Positions 1 through 6,974 of a stretch of DNA of 9,703 bases are shown one piece after another. The stretch is from Rhodothermaceae bacterium. Lineage in GTDB: Bacteria; Bacteroidota; Rhodothermia; Rhodothermales; Rubricoccaceae. The notes below the pieces were generated by a model. It was not told the origin of the DNA. It did no database searches and was given only the letters and a program-made list of their open reading frames with translations. Location: NCBI GenBank assembly GCA_013003465.1, contig JABDIZ010000094.1, positions 1-9,703 of the forward strand. The letters are read 5' to 3'. Position numbers and translations under genes: made by a program. Every line of letters starts with the position of its first letter. Position 1 is the first letter of the stretch.

Positions 1-310
<310 letters not shown>

Positions 311-484
311 TCACTACGACACTTGTGCGCGTCCAGAGTATTTCGCGCTACACGGAGGCTTGCCTTCGGGTAGCAACTCTCGGGCTCGGCGAGAACACGG
401 TGGAAGGCTACGCCTTCTGAAGGGTTTCCCTTCACATCAAGAGCCATTTGGTTCTACTACGGCTGATCAGCATGTCATCCATTT
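311..484 (+). other. 23S-5S internal transcribed spacer with tandem hairpins
   Basis: This 174-nt spacer between the two rRNAs contains no recognisable tRNA and no believable coding region. It does hold several short inverted repeats: a stem closed by a C(TTCG)G tetraloop around 358-374, a 6-bp stem GAAGGC/GCCTTC with a 3-nt loop at 403-417, and directly abutting it a 7-bp stem TGAAGGG/CCCTTCA with a TTT loop at 418-434. Such stems in rRNA spacers are often processing or folding elements. That role here is inferred; only the base pairing is seen. Confidence 0.7.
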
Positions 485-594
485 CTTGGTGGCTACAGCG
501 TGGGGGTCCCACCTCTTCCCATTCCGAACAGAGCCGTTAAGCCCCACAGCGCCGATGGTACTGCCGAAAGGTGGGAGAGTAGGTCGCCGCCAAG
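485..594 (+). rRNA. rrf: 5S ribosomal RNA
   Basis: Complete 5S rRNA of about 110 nt. The ends were set by helix I: CTTGGTGGC at 485-493 pairs perfectly (one G-U) with GCCGCCAAG at 586-594. Internal hallmarks are the loop tract CCCATTCCGAACAGAG (518-533) and GCGCCGATGGTACTGC (549-564). The CACCTCTTCCCATTCCGAACAGAG segment resembles Bacteroidota 5S rRNA, which is one basis for the taxonomic suggestion. Mature ends may differ by 1-3 nt. Confidence 0.96.
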
Positions 595-616
595 TCCCTA
601 GGAGGGTTCGCCCTCG

Positions 617-654
617 AAAGCCCCGTTGCCTGCTGGCAACGGGGCTTTTTCTTT
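617..654 (+). terminator. Intrinsic terminator of the rRNA operon
   Basis: A perfect 14-bp stem (AAAGCCCCGTTGCC at 617-630, GGCAACGGGGCTTT at 635-648) with a TGCT loop is followed by a T-rich run (TTTTTCTTT, 646-654). It lies 22 nt after the 5S rRNA. A smaller GAGGG-TTCG-CCCTC hairpin sits just before it at 602-615. The convergent accC stop codon is only 15 nt beyond the T-tract. Because the stem is AAA/TTT-flanked it may also act weakly on the minus strand, where only three U residues follow the stem. Confidence 0.93.
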
Positions 655-669
655 GGATTGTTTGGAGCC

Positions 670-2169
670 TCACCGACGGCGTTGTGCCCAGCGACTGACC
701 GGCGCATGGTGTCCGTTCAACACGGGCGCGGAAGCGTTTGCCTCTTCAAAGTTGAGAAGACCCACCGCCAGTGCCGCCACGCGCTGCGTCTCCGCGTCGG
801 GAGCGAGGGCGTCGGGCGTAAAGTGCTTGCCGACAAAGCTCGTGTTGAAGTCGCCCGAACGGAAGGCTTCGTGCTGCATCACGAAGCGACAGAAGGGTAT
901 TGTCGTCTCGACGCCCGCGATGTCGTACTCCGCGAGGGCCCGATCCATTCGGGCGATAGCTGCTTCACGTGTCGGAGCCCAGGTCGAAAGCTTCGAGATC
1001 ATGGGGTCGTAGTGGACCGGCACCGTGTCGCCTTCCTCGACGCCGGCGTCTACGCGGACGCCGAAGCCGGACGGCGGACGGTGCCGCAGCAGCGGTCCCG
1101 GGGCCGGGAGAAAGCCTGCTTTCACGTCCTCCGCGTACACGCGCGACTCGATGGCATGGCCGTGCATCGTCAAGTCGTCCTGCGTGTACCCGAGGGGCTC
1201 GCCCTCGGCGACGCGGAGCTGCTCCGCCACGAGGTCGAGCCCCGTGATGGCCTCGGTGACCGGGTGCTCGACTTGCAGCCGTGTGTTCATCTCCAGGAAG
1301 TAATACTGTCCCTCGTCGAATAGGAATTCGACGGTCCCGGCGCCGACGTAGCCGCACGCCAGTGTGGCCTTGACGGCGGCAGCACCCATCTCCGCGCGCA
1401 GTTCCGGCGTGAGGATAGCGCTTGGGGCTTCCTCGATCACCTTCTGATGCCGCCGTTGAATGGAGCATTCACGTTCGAAGAGGTGGACGGCGTTGCCGTG
1501 CGTGTCGGCGAACACCTGGAATTCGATATGGCGCGGCTGGGTGAAGAACTTCTCGATGAACACGCGCCCGTCGCCGAAGGCACTGAGCGCCTCGCTCTGC
1601 GCGCCGCGAAGCGCCGATTGAAACTCGTCCGCGCGTTCGACGACGCGCATGCCTTTGCCGCCGCCCCCGGCCGCTGCTTTGACGAGCACTGGATATCCGA
1701 TCTCGGCCGCGATGCGCTCGGCTTCGGCCTCGTCCTGGACGGCGTCGGTAGTGCCCGGGGCCATCGGGACGTTGGCTTGCTGCATCAGCAGGCGTGCCTC
1801 GGTCTTGTCGCCCATCGTGCGGATGGCCTCGGGCGGTGGGCCAACGAACAGAATCCCCGCCTCGGCACAGGCCTCCGCGAAGGCCGCATTCTCCGAAAGA
1901 AAGCCGTAGCCGGGGTGGATGGCATCCGCGCCGGTGGCTTTTGCGGCCTCCAGGATACGCTCCTGTACGAGGTAGGACTGGCTCGACGGGGCCGGTCCTA
2001 CGGGCACGGCTACATCGGCCATGCGGACATGTAGCGCGGAGGCGTCGGCTTCAGAATAGACAGCCACCGTGCGAATACCGCGCTCGCGGCAGGTTCGGAG
2101 CACGCGAATGGCGATCTCGCCTCGGTTGGCGACGAGTAGTGTGCGGATGGACGTAGGCAAAGGTGTCAT
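670..2169 (-). CDS. accC: Biotin carboxylase subunit of acetyl-/propionyl-CoA carboxylase (AccC/PccA-type)
   Basis: ATP-grasp enzyme that carboxylates the biotin of a carrier protein using ATP and bicarbonate, the first half-reaction of acyl-CoA carboxylases; cytoplasmic. Its 499 residues include the N-terminal preATP-grasp signature (VANRGEIAIR, 13-22), the glycine-rich ATP loop (KAAAGGGGKGM, 164-174), the HQK motif at 241-243, the metal/catalytic block EMNTRLQVEHPVTE (293-306) and ESRVYAED (341-348). Residues equivalent to E. coli AccC K116, K159, K238, E288, R292, E296 and R338 all appear present. The chain runs ~45 residues past the usual AccC end and stops at an SRW-type linker without biotinyl or carboxyltransferase domains, so it needs partners encoded elsewhere. 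This tail resembles propionyl-CoA carboxylase alpha chains, so the acyl substrate is uncertain. ATG start; no Shine-Dalgarno is visible. It is divergent from the J-protein gene and converges on the rRNA operon. Confidence 0.93.
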   Translation of the reverse strand: MTPLPTSIRTLLVANRGEIAIRVLRTCRERGIRTVAVYSEADASALHVRMADVAVPVGPAPSSQSYLVQERILEAAKATGADAIHPGYGFLSENAAFAEACAEAGILFVGPPPEAIRTMGDKTEARLLMQQANVPMAPGTTDAVQDEAEAERIAAEIGYPVLVKAAAGGGGKGMRVVERADEFQSALRGAQSEALSAFGDGRVFIEKFFTQPRHIEFQVFADTHGNAVHLFERECSIQRRHQKVIEEAPSAILTPELRAEMGAAAVKATLACGYVGAGTVEFLFDEGQYYFLEMNTRLQVEHPVTEAITGLDLVAEQLRVAEGEPLGYTQDDLTMHGHAIESRVYAEDVKAGFLPAPGPLLRHRPPSGFGVRVDAGVEEGDTVPVHYDPMISKLSTWAPTREAAIARMDRALAEYDIAGVETTIPFCRFVMQHEAFRSGDFNTSFVGKHFTPDALAPDAETQRVAALAVGLLNFEEANASAPVLNGHHAPVSRWAQRRR

Positions 2170-2242
2170 TTCGGCGGATTTAAGTCATGGCACGGTCTGT
2201 GCGAAACTGAGCCATAGGACGAGTAAACAAAGCATCTAACGG

Positions 2243-2276
2243 ATGGGCTGGCAAGTCGTCAGAACCTGCCGCCCAT
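2243..2276 (+). promoter_or_regulatory. Leader inverted repeat before the J-protein gene
   Basis: ATGGGC-(T)-GGCA at 2243-2253 pairs with TGCCGCCCAT at 2267-2276. This gives a 10-bp stem with one bulged T and a 13-nt loop, ending 16 nt before the J-protein ATG. It is not a CIRCE element (no TTAGCACTC-N9-GAGTGCTAA). It could be an mRNA leader hairpin or an operator. The pairing is seen; function is inferred only. Confidence 0.4.
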
Positions 2277-2292
2277 TGTCCCGTCGCTTCCC

Positions 2293-3201
2293 ATGGCTGA
2301 GATCACCGACTACTATCAGGCTCTAGAGGTCGAGGAAGGCGCGAGTGCCGCGGAAATTAAGAAAGCGTACCGTCGCCTGGCCCGAACCTACCACCCGGAT
2401 CGCAATCCTGACGATGCGGAGGCGGAGGAACGGTTCAAAGCCATTCAGGAAGCCTACGACATTCTCTCAGACGGCGAGAAGCGCAAGGCGTACGATCAGG
2501 CACGCCGCAACCCCTTTGCCGGGTACGGTGATTTCCGAGCGCAGCCTGGTCCAGGCGGCTACGCGGGTGAGTATGTGGATCTGAGCGACCTCTTTGGGAG
2601 CCAGAGAGGAGAGGACGATGCGGGCGGTTTCGGCTCGTTCTTCTCACAGATCTTCTCCGATGAGCCGCGCACGACCCGGCGCCCGGCGCGTGGTCGCGAT
2701 GTGGAAACGCAGGTGCGGCTCTCATTCGATCAGGCGCTGCGCGGCGGCAAGACCGAACTGAAGCTCGCCGACGGCGAGCCCATCCGGATCACCATCCCGG
2801 AGGGCGTCCGCTCCGGCTTCAAGATTCGCCTCAAGGGGCATGGCGGCGGGGCCGGGCCTTCCGGCGAGCGCGGCGATCTGTATGTCACCTTCCGGGTGGA
2901 GCCCAACGCGCGCTTCCGCCGCGAGGGCGACAACCTTCACCTCGTCGAAACGATCTCGGCGATGGAGGCTATCCTCGGCGCGACGCGTTCCATCACGAAC
3001 GCCTACGGCAAGACGATCAAGGTGCAGATCCCTCCGGGCACGCAGCCGGGCGAGCGCCTTCGCTTGCGGGGCCAGGGCATCCGCACCGCCAAGAACACCG
3101 GCGACCTCTACGTCGAGGTGCAGATCTCGATTCCGCGCGACCTGACCGAGGAGCAGCGGGCCTCGCTCAAGGCCTGGGCCGAGCAGAACGGCGTCCTCTA
3201 A
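2293..3201 (+). CDS. Class II J-domain co-chaperone (CbpA/DnaJ-like, no zinc finger)
   Basis: Hsp70 (DnaK) co-chaperone that delivers unfolded substrates and stimulates DnaK ATPase; cytoplasmic. The 302-residue chain has the J domain at ~5-70 with the invariant HPD tripeptide at 34-36. A Gly/Phe-rich linker follows at ~72-122 (NPFAGYGDF, GGFGSFFSQIF). The two C-terminal beta domains span ~135-282, with RGRDVETQVRLSFDQALRGG opening the first and IPPGTQPGERLRLRGQG in the second. The CxxCxGxG zinc repeats of true DnaJ are absent, so it is CbpA-type; E. coli CbpA is 306 residues with the same order. No dnaK or grpE is nearby. ATG start without Shine-Dalgarno. A leader hairpin precedes it, and its stop codon is 3 bp from the stop of the convergent TerB-like gene, with no separate terminator seen. 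Confidence 0.95.
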   Translation: MAEITDYYQALEVEEGASAAEIKKAYRRLARTYHPDRNPDDAEAEERFKAIQEAYDILSDGEKRKAYDQARRNPFAGYGDFRAQPGPGGYAGEYVDLSDLFGSQRGEDDAGGFGSFFSQIFSDEPRTTRRPARGRDVETQVRLSFDQALRGGKTELKLADGEPIRITIPEGVRSGFKIRLKGHGGGAGPSGERGDLYVTFRVEPNARFRREGDNLHLVETISAMEAILGATRSITNAYGKTIKVQIPPGTQPGERLRLRGQGIRTAKNTGDLYVEVQISIPRDLTEEQRASLKAWAEQNGVL

Positions 3202-3204
3202 GAC

Positions 3205-4275
3205 TCAGCCACCATGAGGAAGCGCGCGACCCGGATGCAGCGCGCGGTAGAGTACGGCGTAGAGCGTCTTGGTGTCGCTGCCCGCGTTGAGCACGAACGT
3301 GCGGTCGCCCTTGACGGAGATACGCACGCCGTTAGCATACCGTTCTACGCCGACTAACGAGAAGAGGCTGTAGAGGACAGGCTCATCGTTCCCCCGGAGC
3401 AAGGCCAGCCGCTTATTTGTGATCTCGATATGGCCATCGTGGGGCTTGCGCCCGAGGAAGGCTTTCTCCGGGATGTAGAGATCCGCGGTCTCCCCCCGAT
3501 GGATCTTGTCGCGGTACTGGCCTAGCAGGACGCGGAGTCGGGCATAGTTCAACTCCCGCCACCAGCCCGGCGTGCTGAAGTACCCGAACTCGCCGGGGAG
3601 TAAGCGTACGAATACATCGGTAGGCTGCAAGGCGCCGTGGCGGAGGCGCCAGCGCCGCGCGGCTCGGTCGAGCATGACCTCGACACGTTCGGGCACGCGA
3701 ACGTCGAGGCGCGCTTCCAACGCCTCGATTTCCTCTGCTTCCTCGGTGCTCAGCTCGCCATCGCAGAGCGCGCGGGCGACGGTGACGAGGAGTTTTTCCC
3801 GCGCCATCGTTTCGTAGACCTCGTTGGCTTCTCCAGGATCAAGATGCAGCGTGTGCTGGAGTTTGTAGAGCAGCAAGCGCTCTTCCAGGGAGAGGCAGTC
3901 GTCGGCGATGATTGACGAGACGGTGCGTCCAAAGGCCTGCTCGTGGATCACTCGCAGGTCATCCGCACTGAGCCAGAGGGCGCGCGCGAGGTGGGCGAGC
4001 ATCGCGCGATCCTCGTCCGTGAGATTCTCGTGGCCGAGGCAGTGGTCCAGGTACTCCGCGTACAATCCGCGCCGCTCGCCGGTAAACGTCGTTCGCAGGT
4101 CCACGCCGTGCTGGCGCCCGATGCGGCGCAGATCGTCCGGGCCGAAATCGTGCGGGCTCTCCGCCGCCGCGATCAGGTTGTGCAGCTCCACGAAGGCATC
4201 GCGGCCCTTCCGTGGAGGCAGGGCGCGGTCGAGGGCGGCGCGGTCCCAGTAGGGCAGCAGGTCGAACGGAAACAC
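3205..4275 (-). CDS. TerB-like helical-repeat protein with C-terminal PH/GRAM-like domain; function unknown
   Basis: I do not recognise a named gene. The 356-residue product has no signal peptide or membrane segment, so it is probably cytoplasmic. Residues ~66-200 are helical and contain three spaced copies of a pattern L-[ST]-x-E-[DE]-x3-[LI]-x2-L-x3-L, starting at L85, L128 and L175. This resembles TerB/DjlA-type helical domains. Residues ~221-346 look like a bacterial PH/GRAM-type domain: LPGEFGYFSTPGWWREL, then GHIEITNKRLALLRGN (281-296), then alternating hydrophobic strands ending RTFVLNAGSDTKTLYAVLYRAL. In such domains the 'G-x-[IL]-x-[IL]-TNKRL' core is characteristic. Start is GTG; no in-frame ATG lies close upstream. 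A 7-bp hairpin ends 11 nt before the start. Its tail-to-tail neighbour is a J-protein, and DjlA joins TerB-like and J domains in one chain. A regulatory or scaffold role in stress is conceivable but unproven. Confidence 0.85.
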   Translation of the reverse strand: MFPFDLLPYWDRAALDRALPPRKGRDAFVELHNLIAAAESPHDFGPDDLRRIGRQHGVDLRTTFTGERRGLYAEYLDHCLGHENLTDEDRAMLAHLARALWLSADDLRVIHEQAFGRTVSSIIADDCLSLEERLLLYKLQHTLHLDPGEANEVYETMAREKLLVTVARALCDGELSTEEAEEIEALEARLDVRVPERVEVMLDRAARRWRLRHGALQPTDVFVRLLPGEFGYFSTPGWWRELNYARLRVLLGQYRDKIHRGETADLYIPEKAFLGRKPHDGHIEITNKRLALLRGNDEPVLYSLFSLVGVERYANGVRISVKGDRTFVLNAGSDTKTLYAVLYRALHPGRALPHGG

Positions 4276-4286
4276 CGGGGCGAAAG

Positions 4287-4305
4287 GGGCTTTTCTAGAA
4301 AGCCC
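4287..4305 (-). terminator. Possible intergenic hairpin/weak terminator
   Basis: GGGCTTT (4287-4293) and AAAGCCC (4299-4305) form a 7-bp stem with a 5-nt loop in the 61-bp gap between the cysteine-rich membrane protein gene and the TerB-like gene. On the minus strand it lies 31 nt after the upstream stop codon and 11 nt before the next GTG start. The following bases are CCTTTCG, a poor U-tract. It could be an attenuator or a leader hairpin for the TerB-like gene rather than a true terminator. Confidence 0.35.
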
Positions 4306-4336
4306 GAAAGCTAACCCCGATGGCTTGGCCTGCGGG

Positions 4337-4852
4337 TTACCTCCACGCAGGTGCGGGCGGTGGAGGGGGCCCGTTCTCTGGAGGGGCCACCATCCCTAGT
4401 ACCGGAAGCTCCATCATGGGTTCACCGGCTACCCACTCGCCTCCACCGGCCCCGCTGTTACCGAGGTCGCTTAGTACATGCGCAGCCGATTCCAGGCCGC
4501 GGTTCGCCACTCCCCAGACTGCATCCATCAGCGGAGGCGCCGTGAGCCAGGCGCCGAGCAGGATGAGCGTAAAGAGCGCGCCGTTGAGGCGCTCGCGAGC
4601 GAGATCAACGGGCTCGCCTGGACAGTCCTGCGTCAGGATGGTGCCGTCGGCACGGCGATAGAAGCGGACGCAGCGCCGTCCTTCTGTCTCGTCAACGAGC
4701 GCTTGAGCCTCTGCGGCACTCAGCGCGGAGAGGTTGTAGACATTCAGATTGCAGTCGGCGCAGTGACGAATGCGGTCGGTGCCGATCATCGCCTCCCAAT
4801 CGGCCGAGCAGGGGCGGGCGACGTGGATCGTATCGAGCGGGGACGGAGTCAT
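4337..4852 (-). CDS. Five-cysteine single-pass membrane protein of unknown function
   Basis: No named gene recognised. The 171-residue product has an N-terminal domain (~10-80) with five cysteines at C15, C31, C34, C61 and C77, the middle pair as HCADC. Conserved-looking blocks are CSADWEAMIG, NVYNLSALSAAEAQAL and GRRCVRFYRRADGTILTQDCP. I have seen this pattern in uncharacterised Bacteroidota and Acidobacteria proteins, often N-terminal to a membrane segment, but know no function. The C-x2-C pair plus others suggests a small metal-binding or redox-sensitive module. A hydrophobic helix at ~90-108 (ALFTLILLGAWLTAPPL) is a likely membrane anchor. The remaining ~60 residues are Gly/Pro-rich and end in a PPPPPAPAWR tail, probably outside the membrane. 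ATG start, no Shine-Dalgarno. It lies 79 bp downstream of typA on the same strand and 61 bp before the TerB-like gene. Confidence 0.8.
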   Translation of the reverse strand: MTPSPLDTIHVARPCSADWEAMIGTDRIRHCADCNLNVYNLSALSAAEAQALVDETEGRRCVRFYRRADGTILTQDCPGEPVDLARERLNGALFTLILLGAWLTAPPLMDAVWGVANRGLESAAHVLSDLGNSGAGGGEWVAGEPMMELPVLGMVAPPENGPPPPPAPAWR

Positions 4853-4883
4853 GGCGCTAGAGCGTGAGTGGGTGATACCCAGA

Positions 4884-4905
4884 CAACGAGCCCGTCCACT
4901 CGTTG
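4884..4905 (-). terminator. Candidate hairpin downstream of typA
   Basis: CAACGAG (4884-4890) and CTCGTTG (4899-4905) form a perfect 7-bp stem with an 8-nt loop, 26 nt beyond the typA stop codon on the minus strand. A second small stem, TGGGT-GAT-ACCCA, is at 4869-4881. Neither is followed by a T-run on the minus strand, so termination may be weak or absent and the next gene could be read through from typA. Confidence 0.3.
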
Positions 4906-4931
4906 CTTGCCCGCGCCCGTTTATTTCGCCG

Positions 4932-6779
4932 TTACGTCAAGGCGTCGGCCTTGCGCGCGTTGGTGGCGCGCTTGCGCTCGTGCGGGTCGAGGTGGCGCTT
5001 GCGGAGGCGGATGGCCCCCGGCGTCGCCTCGATCAGTTCGTCCTCGCGGATGAACTCGATGGCCTCTTCCAGCGAGAGGCGGCGCGGCGGGTCGATCTTC
5101 TCGAAGTTGTCGGCCGAGGCGGCGCGGTGGTTCGTCAGCTTCTTCTCCTTGGTGATGTTGGCCTCCAGATCCTCGTCGCGCGCGTTCTCACCGATGATCA
5201 TGCCGCCGTAGACTTCTTCCGTCGGTGCGACGAACAGCTGGCCGCGCTCCTGCAGGCTGACGATGGCGTACGGCGTTGCCTTGCCGGGCCGGTCGGCGAC
5301 GAGCGCGCCCGAGGCGCGGTGCGTGATCGGCCCGGCCCACGGGCGGTAGCCGTCGAAGAGGTGCGTCAGCAGCCCGGTGCCCTTGGTGTCGGTCAGGAAC
5401 TCGGTGCGGTAGCCGATGAGCCCGCGCGCCGGGATCTCGAACGTCATGCGGACGCGGCCTGAGCCGTGGTTGGTCATCTGTGCGAGCTGGCCCTTGCGCA
5501 TCCCGAGCTTCTCGATCACGACGCCCATGTAGTCCTCGGCCACGTCGATGGTGGCGCTCTCGAAGGGCTCGTGGAGCTTGCCGTTGACCTCCTTCGTGAT
5601 GACCTGCGGCATGCCGACGGCGAACTCGTAGCTCTCGCGGCGCATCTGCTCGATCAAGATGGCGAGTTGCAGTTCGCCGCGCCCGAAAACGAGGAAGCGG
5701 TCCGCGCTGTCGGTCTCTTCGATGCGGAGCGAGAGGTTGGCCTCGCCCTCGCGGAGGAGCCGGTCGCGGAGGTTGCGGCTCGTGACGAACTTGCCTTCGC
5801 GCCCGGCGAACGGCGAGTCATTGATGCGGAACTCCATCGAGAGCGTCGGCTCATCGACGTGGAGCGTCGGGAGCGGCTGCGGGTCCTCGGCATCGGCGAT
5901 GGACTCGCCCAGGCCGATGCCCTGCACGCCTGCGACGTGGACGATCTCGCCCGCTCCGGCCTCCGTGACGGGGGCTCTGTCGAGGCCCTCGTTGACGAAC
6001 AGTGCCGCTACCTGGGCGGGTTTCTGCGCACCGTCGCGGCCACAGAGGAGAACGCGCTGCTTTTCTTTGAGCGTGCCGTTGATAACACGGCCGATGGCGA
6101 TGGGGCCGAGGTAGGCGTCCGGCTTTACGTCGGTGACGAGCACTTGGAGCGGACCTTCTCGGTCGCCGGTCGGACCTGGGATGGTCTCGACGATGGCGTC
6201 GAAGATAGGCTTGAGGTCACCGAGGGGCTGGTCGAGATCCGTCGTGCATTGCCCGTCGCGCGCCACGGCGTAGATGACGGCGAACTCGATCTGGTGCTCG
6301 TCGGCGTCAAGGTCGATGAACAGGTCGTAGACTTCGTTCAGGACGTCCTCAGGGCGGGCGTCCTGCCGGTCAATCTTGTTGATGACGACGACCGTTGGGA
6401 GGCCGAGGGCGAGCGCCTTCGAGAGCACGAAGCGCGTCTGCGGGAGCGGCCCCTCGGCGGCGTCCACGAGCAGCAGCACGCCGTCCACCATGCGGAGCGT
6501 GCGCTCCACCTCGCCGCCGAAATCGGCGTGGCCGGGTGTATCGACGATGTTGATCTTTACGTCCTGGCCGTCGGCAGTGCGGTAGCGCACGGCCGTGTTC
6601 TTAGCCATGATGGTGATGCCCTTCTCGCGTTCGAGGTCCATCGAATCCATGACCCGCTCAGCGACCTCCTGGTTGTCGCGGAAGGTGCCGCTCTGCCAGA
6701 GGAGCGAGTCCACGAGGGTGGTCTTTCCGTGGTCGACGTGAGCGATGATGGCGACATTGCGGAGCTGGTCCTGCTGCAT
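4932..6779 (-). CDS. typA: Ribosome-associated GTPase TypA/BipA
   Basis: Translational GTPase of the EF-G/LepA superfamily that binds 70S ribosomes and assists ribosome assembly and stress or low-temperature growth in other bacteria. The 615-residue chain is slightly longer than usual (~605). G motifs: G1 AHVDHGKT (13-20), G2 threonine in REKGITI (T56), G3 DTPGH (80-84), G4 NKID (134-137). The expected G5 Ser-Ala pair reads Val-Ala (YAVARDG, 170-176), an oddity noted separately. Later landmarks are the domain II region [34 protein letters not shown], and the BipA-specific C-terminal block [20 protein letters not shown] with HRASGALV, all present. It ends with a basic tail ([19 protein letters not shown]). 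ATG start with no Shine-Dalgarno, preceded by a palindromic leader. It is divergent from the ankyrin gene (195-bp gap) and co-directional with the cysteine-rich gene 79 bp downstream. Confidence 0.97.
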   Translation of the reverse strand: MQQDQLRNVAIIAHVDHGKTTLVDSLLWQSGTFRDNQEVAERVMDSMDLEREKGITIMAKNTAVRYRTADGQDVKINIVDTPGHADFGGEVERTLRMVDGVLLLVDAAEGPLPQTRFVLSKALALGLPTVVVINKIDRQDARPEDVLNEVYDLFIDLDADEHQIEFAVIYAVARDGQCTTDLDQPLGDLKPIFDAIVETIPGPTGDREGPLQVLVTDVKPDAYLGPIAIGRVINGTLKEKQRVLLCGRDGAQKPAQVAALFVNEGLDRAPVTEAGAGEIVHVAGVQGIGLGESIADAEDPQPLPTLHVDEPTLSMEFRINDSPFAGREGKFVTSRNLRDRLLREGEANLSLRIEETDSADRFLVFGRGELQLAILIEQMRRESYEFAVGMPQVITKEVNGKLHEPFESATIDVAEDYMGVVIEKLGMRKGQLAQMTNHGSGRVRMTFEIPARGLIGYRTEFLTDTKGTGLLTHLFDGYRPWAGPITHRASGALVADRPGKATPYAIVSLQERGQLFVAPTEEVYGGMIIGENARDEDLEANITKEKKLTNHRAASADNFEKIDPPRRLSLEEAIEFIREDELIEATPGAIRLRKRHLDPHERKRATNARKADALT

Positions 6780-6803
6780 GGGATCGGGGCGTCCGAGAAA
6801 GCG

Positions 6804-6834
6804 ATAGGGGCGCAGCGTCGTGCCGCACCCCTAT
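6804..6834 (-). promoter_or_regulatory. Interrupted palindrome in the typA leader
   Basis: ATAGGGG (6804-6810) is mirrored by CCCCTAT (6828-6834). Pairing continues inward as GC/GC and GC/GC with two single mismatches, giving 11 pairs around a 5-nt loop (6817-6821). It ends 24 nt before the typA start codon, so it could fold in the mRNA leader or serve as a protein-binding operator. Only the symmetry is seen; no known operator family was recognised. Confidence 0.4.
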
Positions 6835-6964
6835 GAAGAACTGCCAAGCTAGGGCGCGCGTGCCCGGGATGGGGCGAAGAACGCGGGGAATCGGAGACGG
6901 TCGGCTGTAACTCGCGCCGACCCGCATCCGTTGAGTGCAGAATGTTGTGCTCTTCACACACACT

Positions 6965-6970
6965 GAGGAA
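6965..6970 (+). promoter_or_regulatory. Ribosome binding site of the ankyrin gene
   Basis: GAGGAA lies 4 nt before the ATG at 6975. It decides for this start over an in-frame codon at 6942, which would add 11 residues ahead of an otherwise well-formed signal peptide. It is the only clear Shine-Dalgarno-like site in the window. Confidence 0.55.
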
Positions 6971-6974
6971 TCTC

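Noticed and set aside
311..484. A tRNA in the 23S-5S spacer
   Set aside because: No cloverleaf with a TTCGANNC-type T-loop or paired acceptor stem could be assembled; only short local hairpins are present.
360..698. Open frames across the spacer, 5S rRNA and terminator
   Set aside because: They lie inside an rRNA operon and overlap the 5S gene; there is no protein-like conservation.
2170..2292. CIRCE/HrcA operator before the J-protein gene
   Set aside because: The TTAGCACTC-N9-GAGTGCTAA sequence is absent; only an unrelated inverted repeat is present.
4770..5462. 230-codon plus-strand frame over the typA 3' end and the cysteine-rich gene's start
   Set aside because: Antisense shadow of typA, with no family resemblance and composition bias only.
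5466..6836. Long open frame (456 codons) antisense to typA
   Set aside because: It mirrors the typA coding frame in GC-rich DNA, is rich in Val/Leu/Glu/His/Asp as expected for a reverse-strand shadow, and has no recognisable domain. typA is unmistakable on the other strand.
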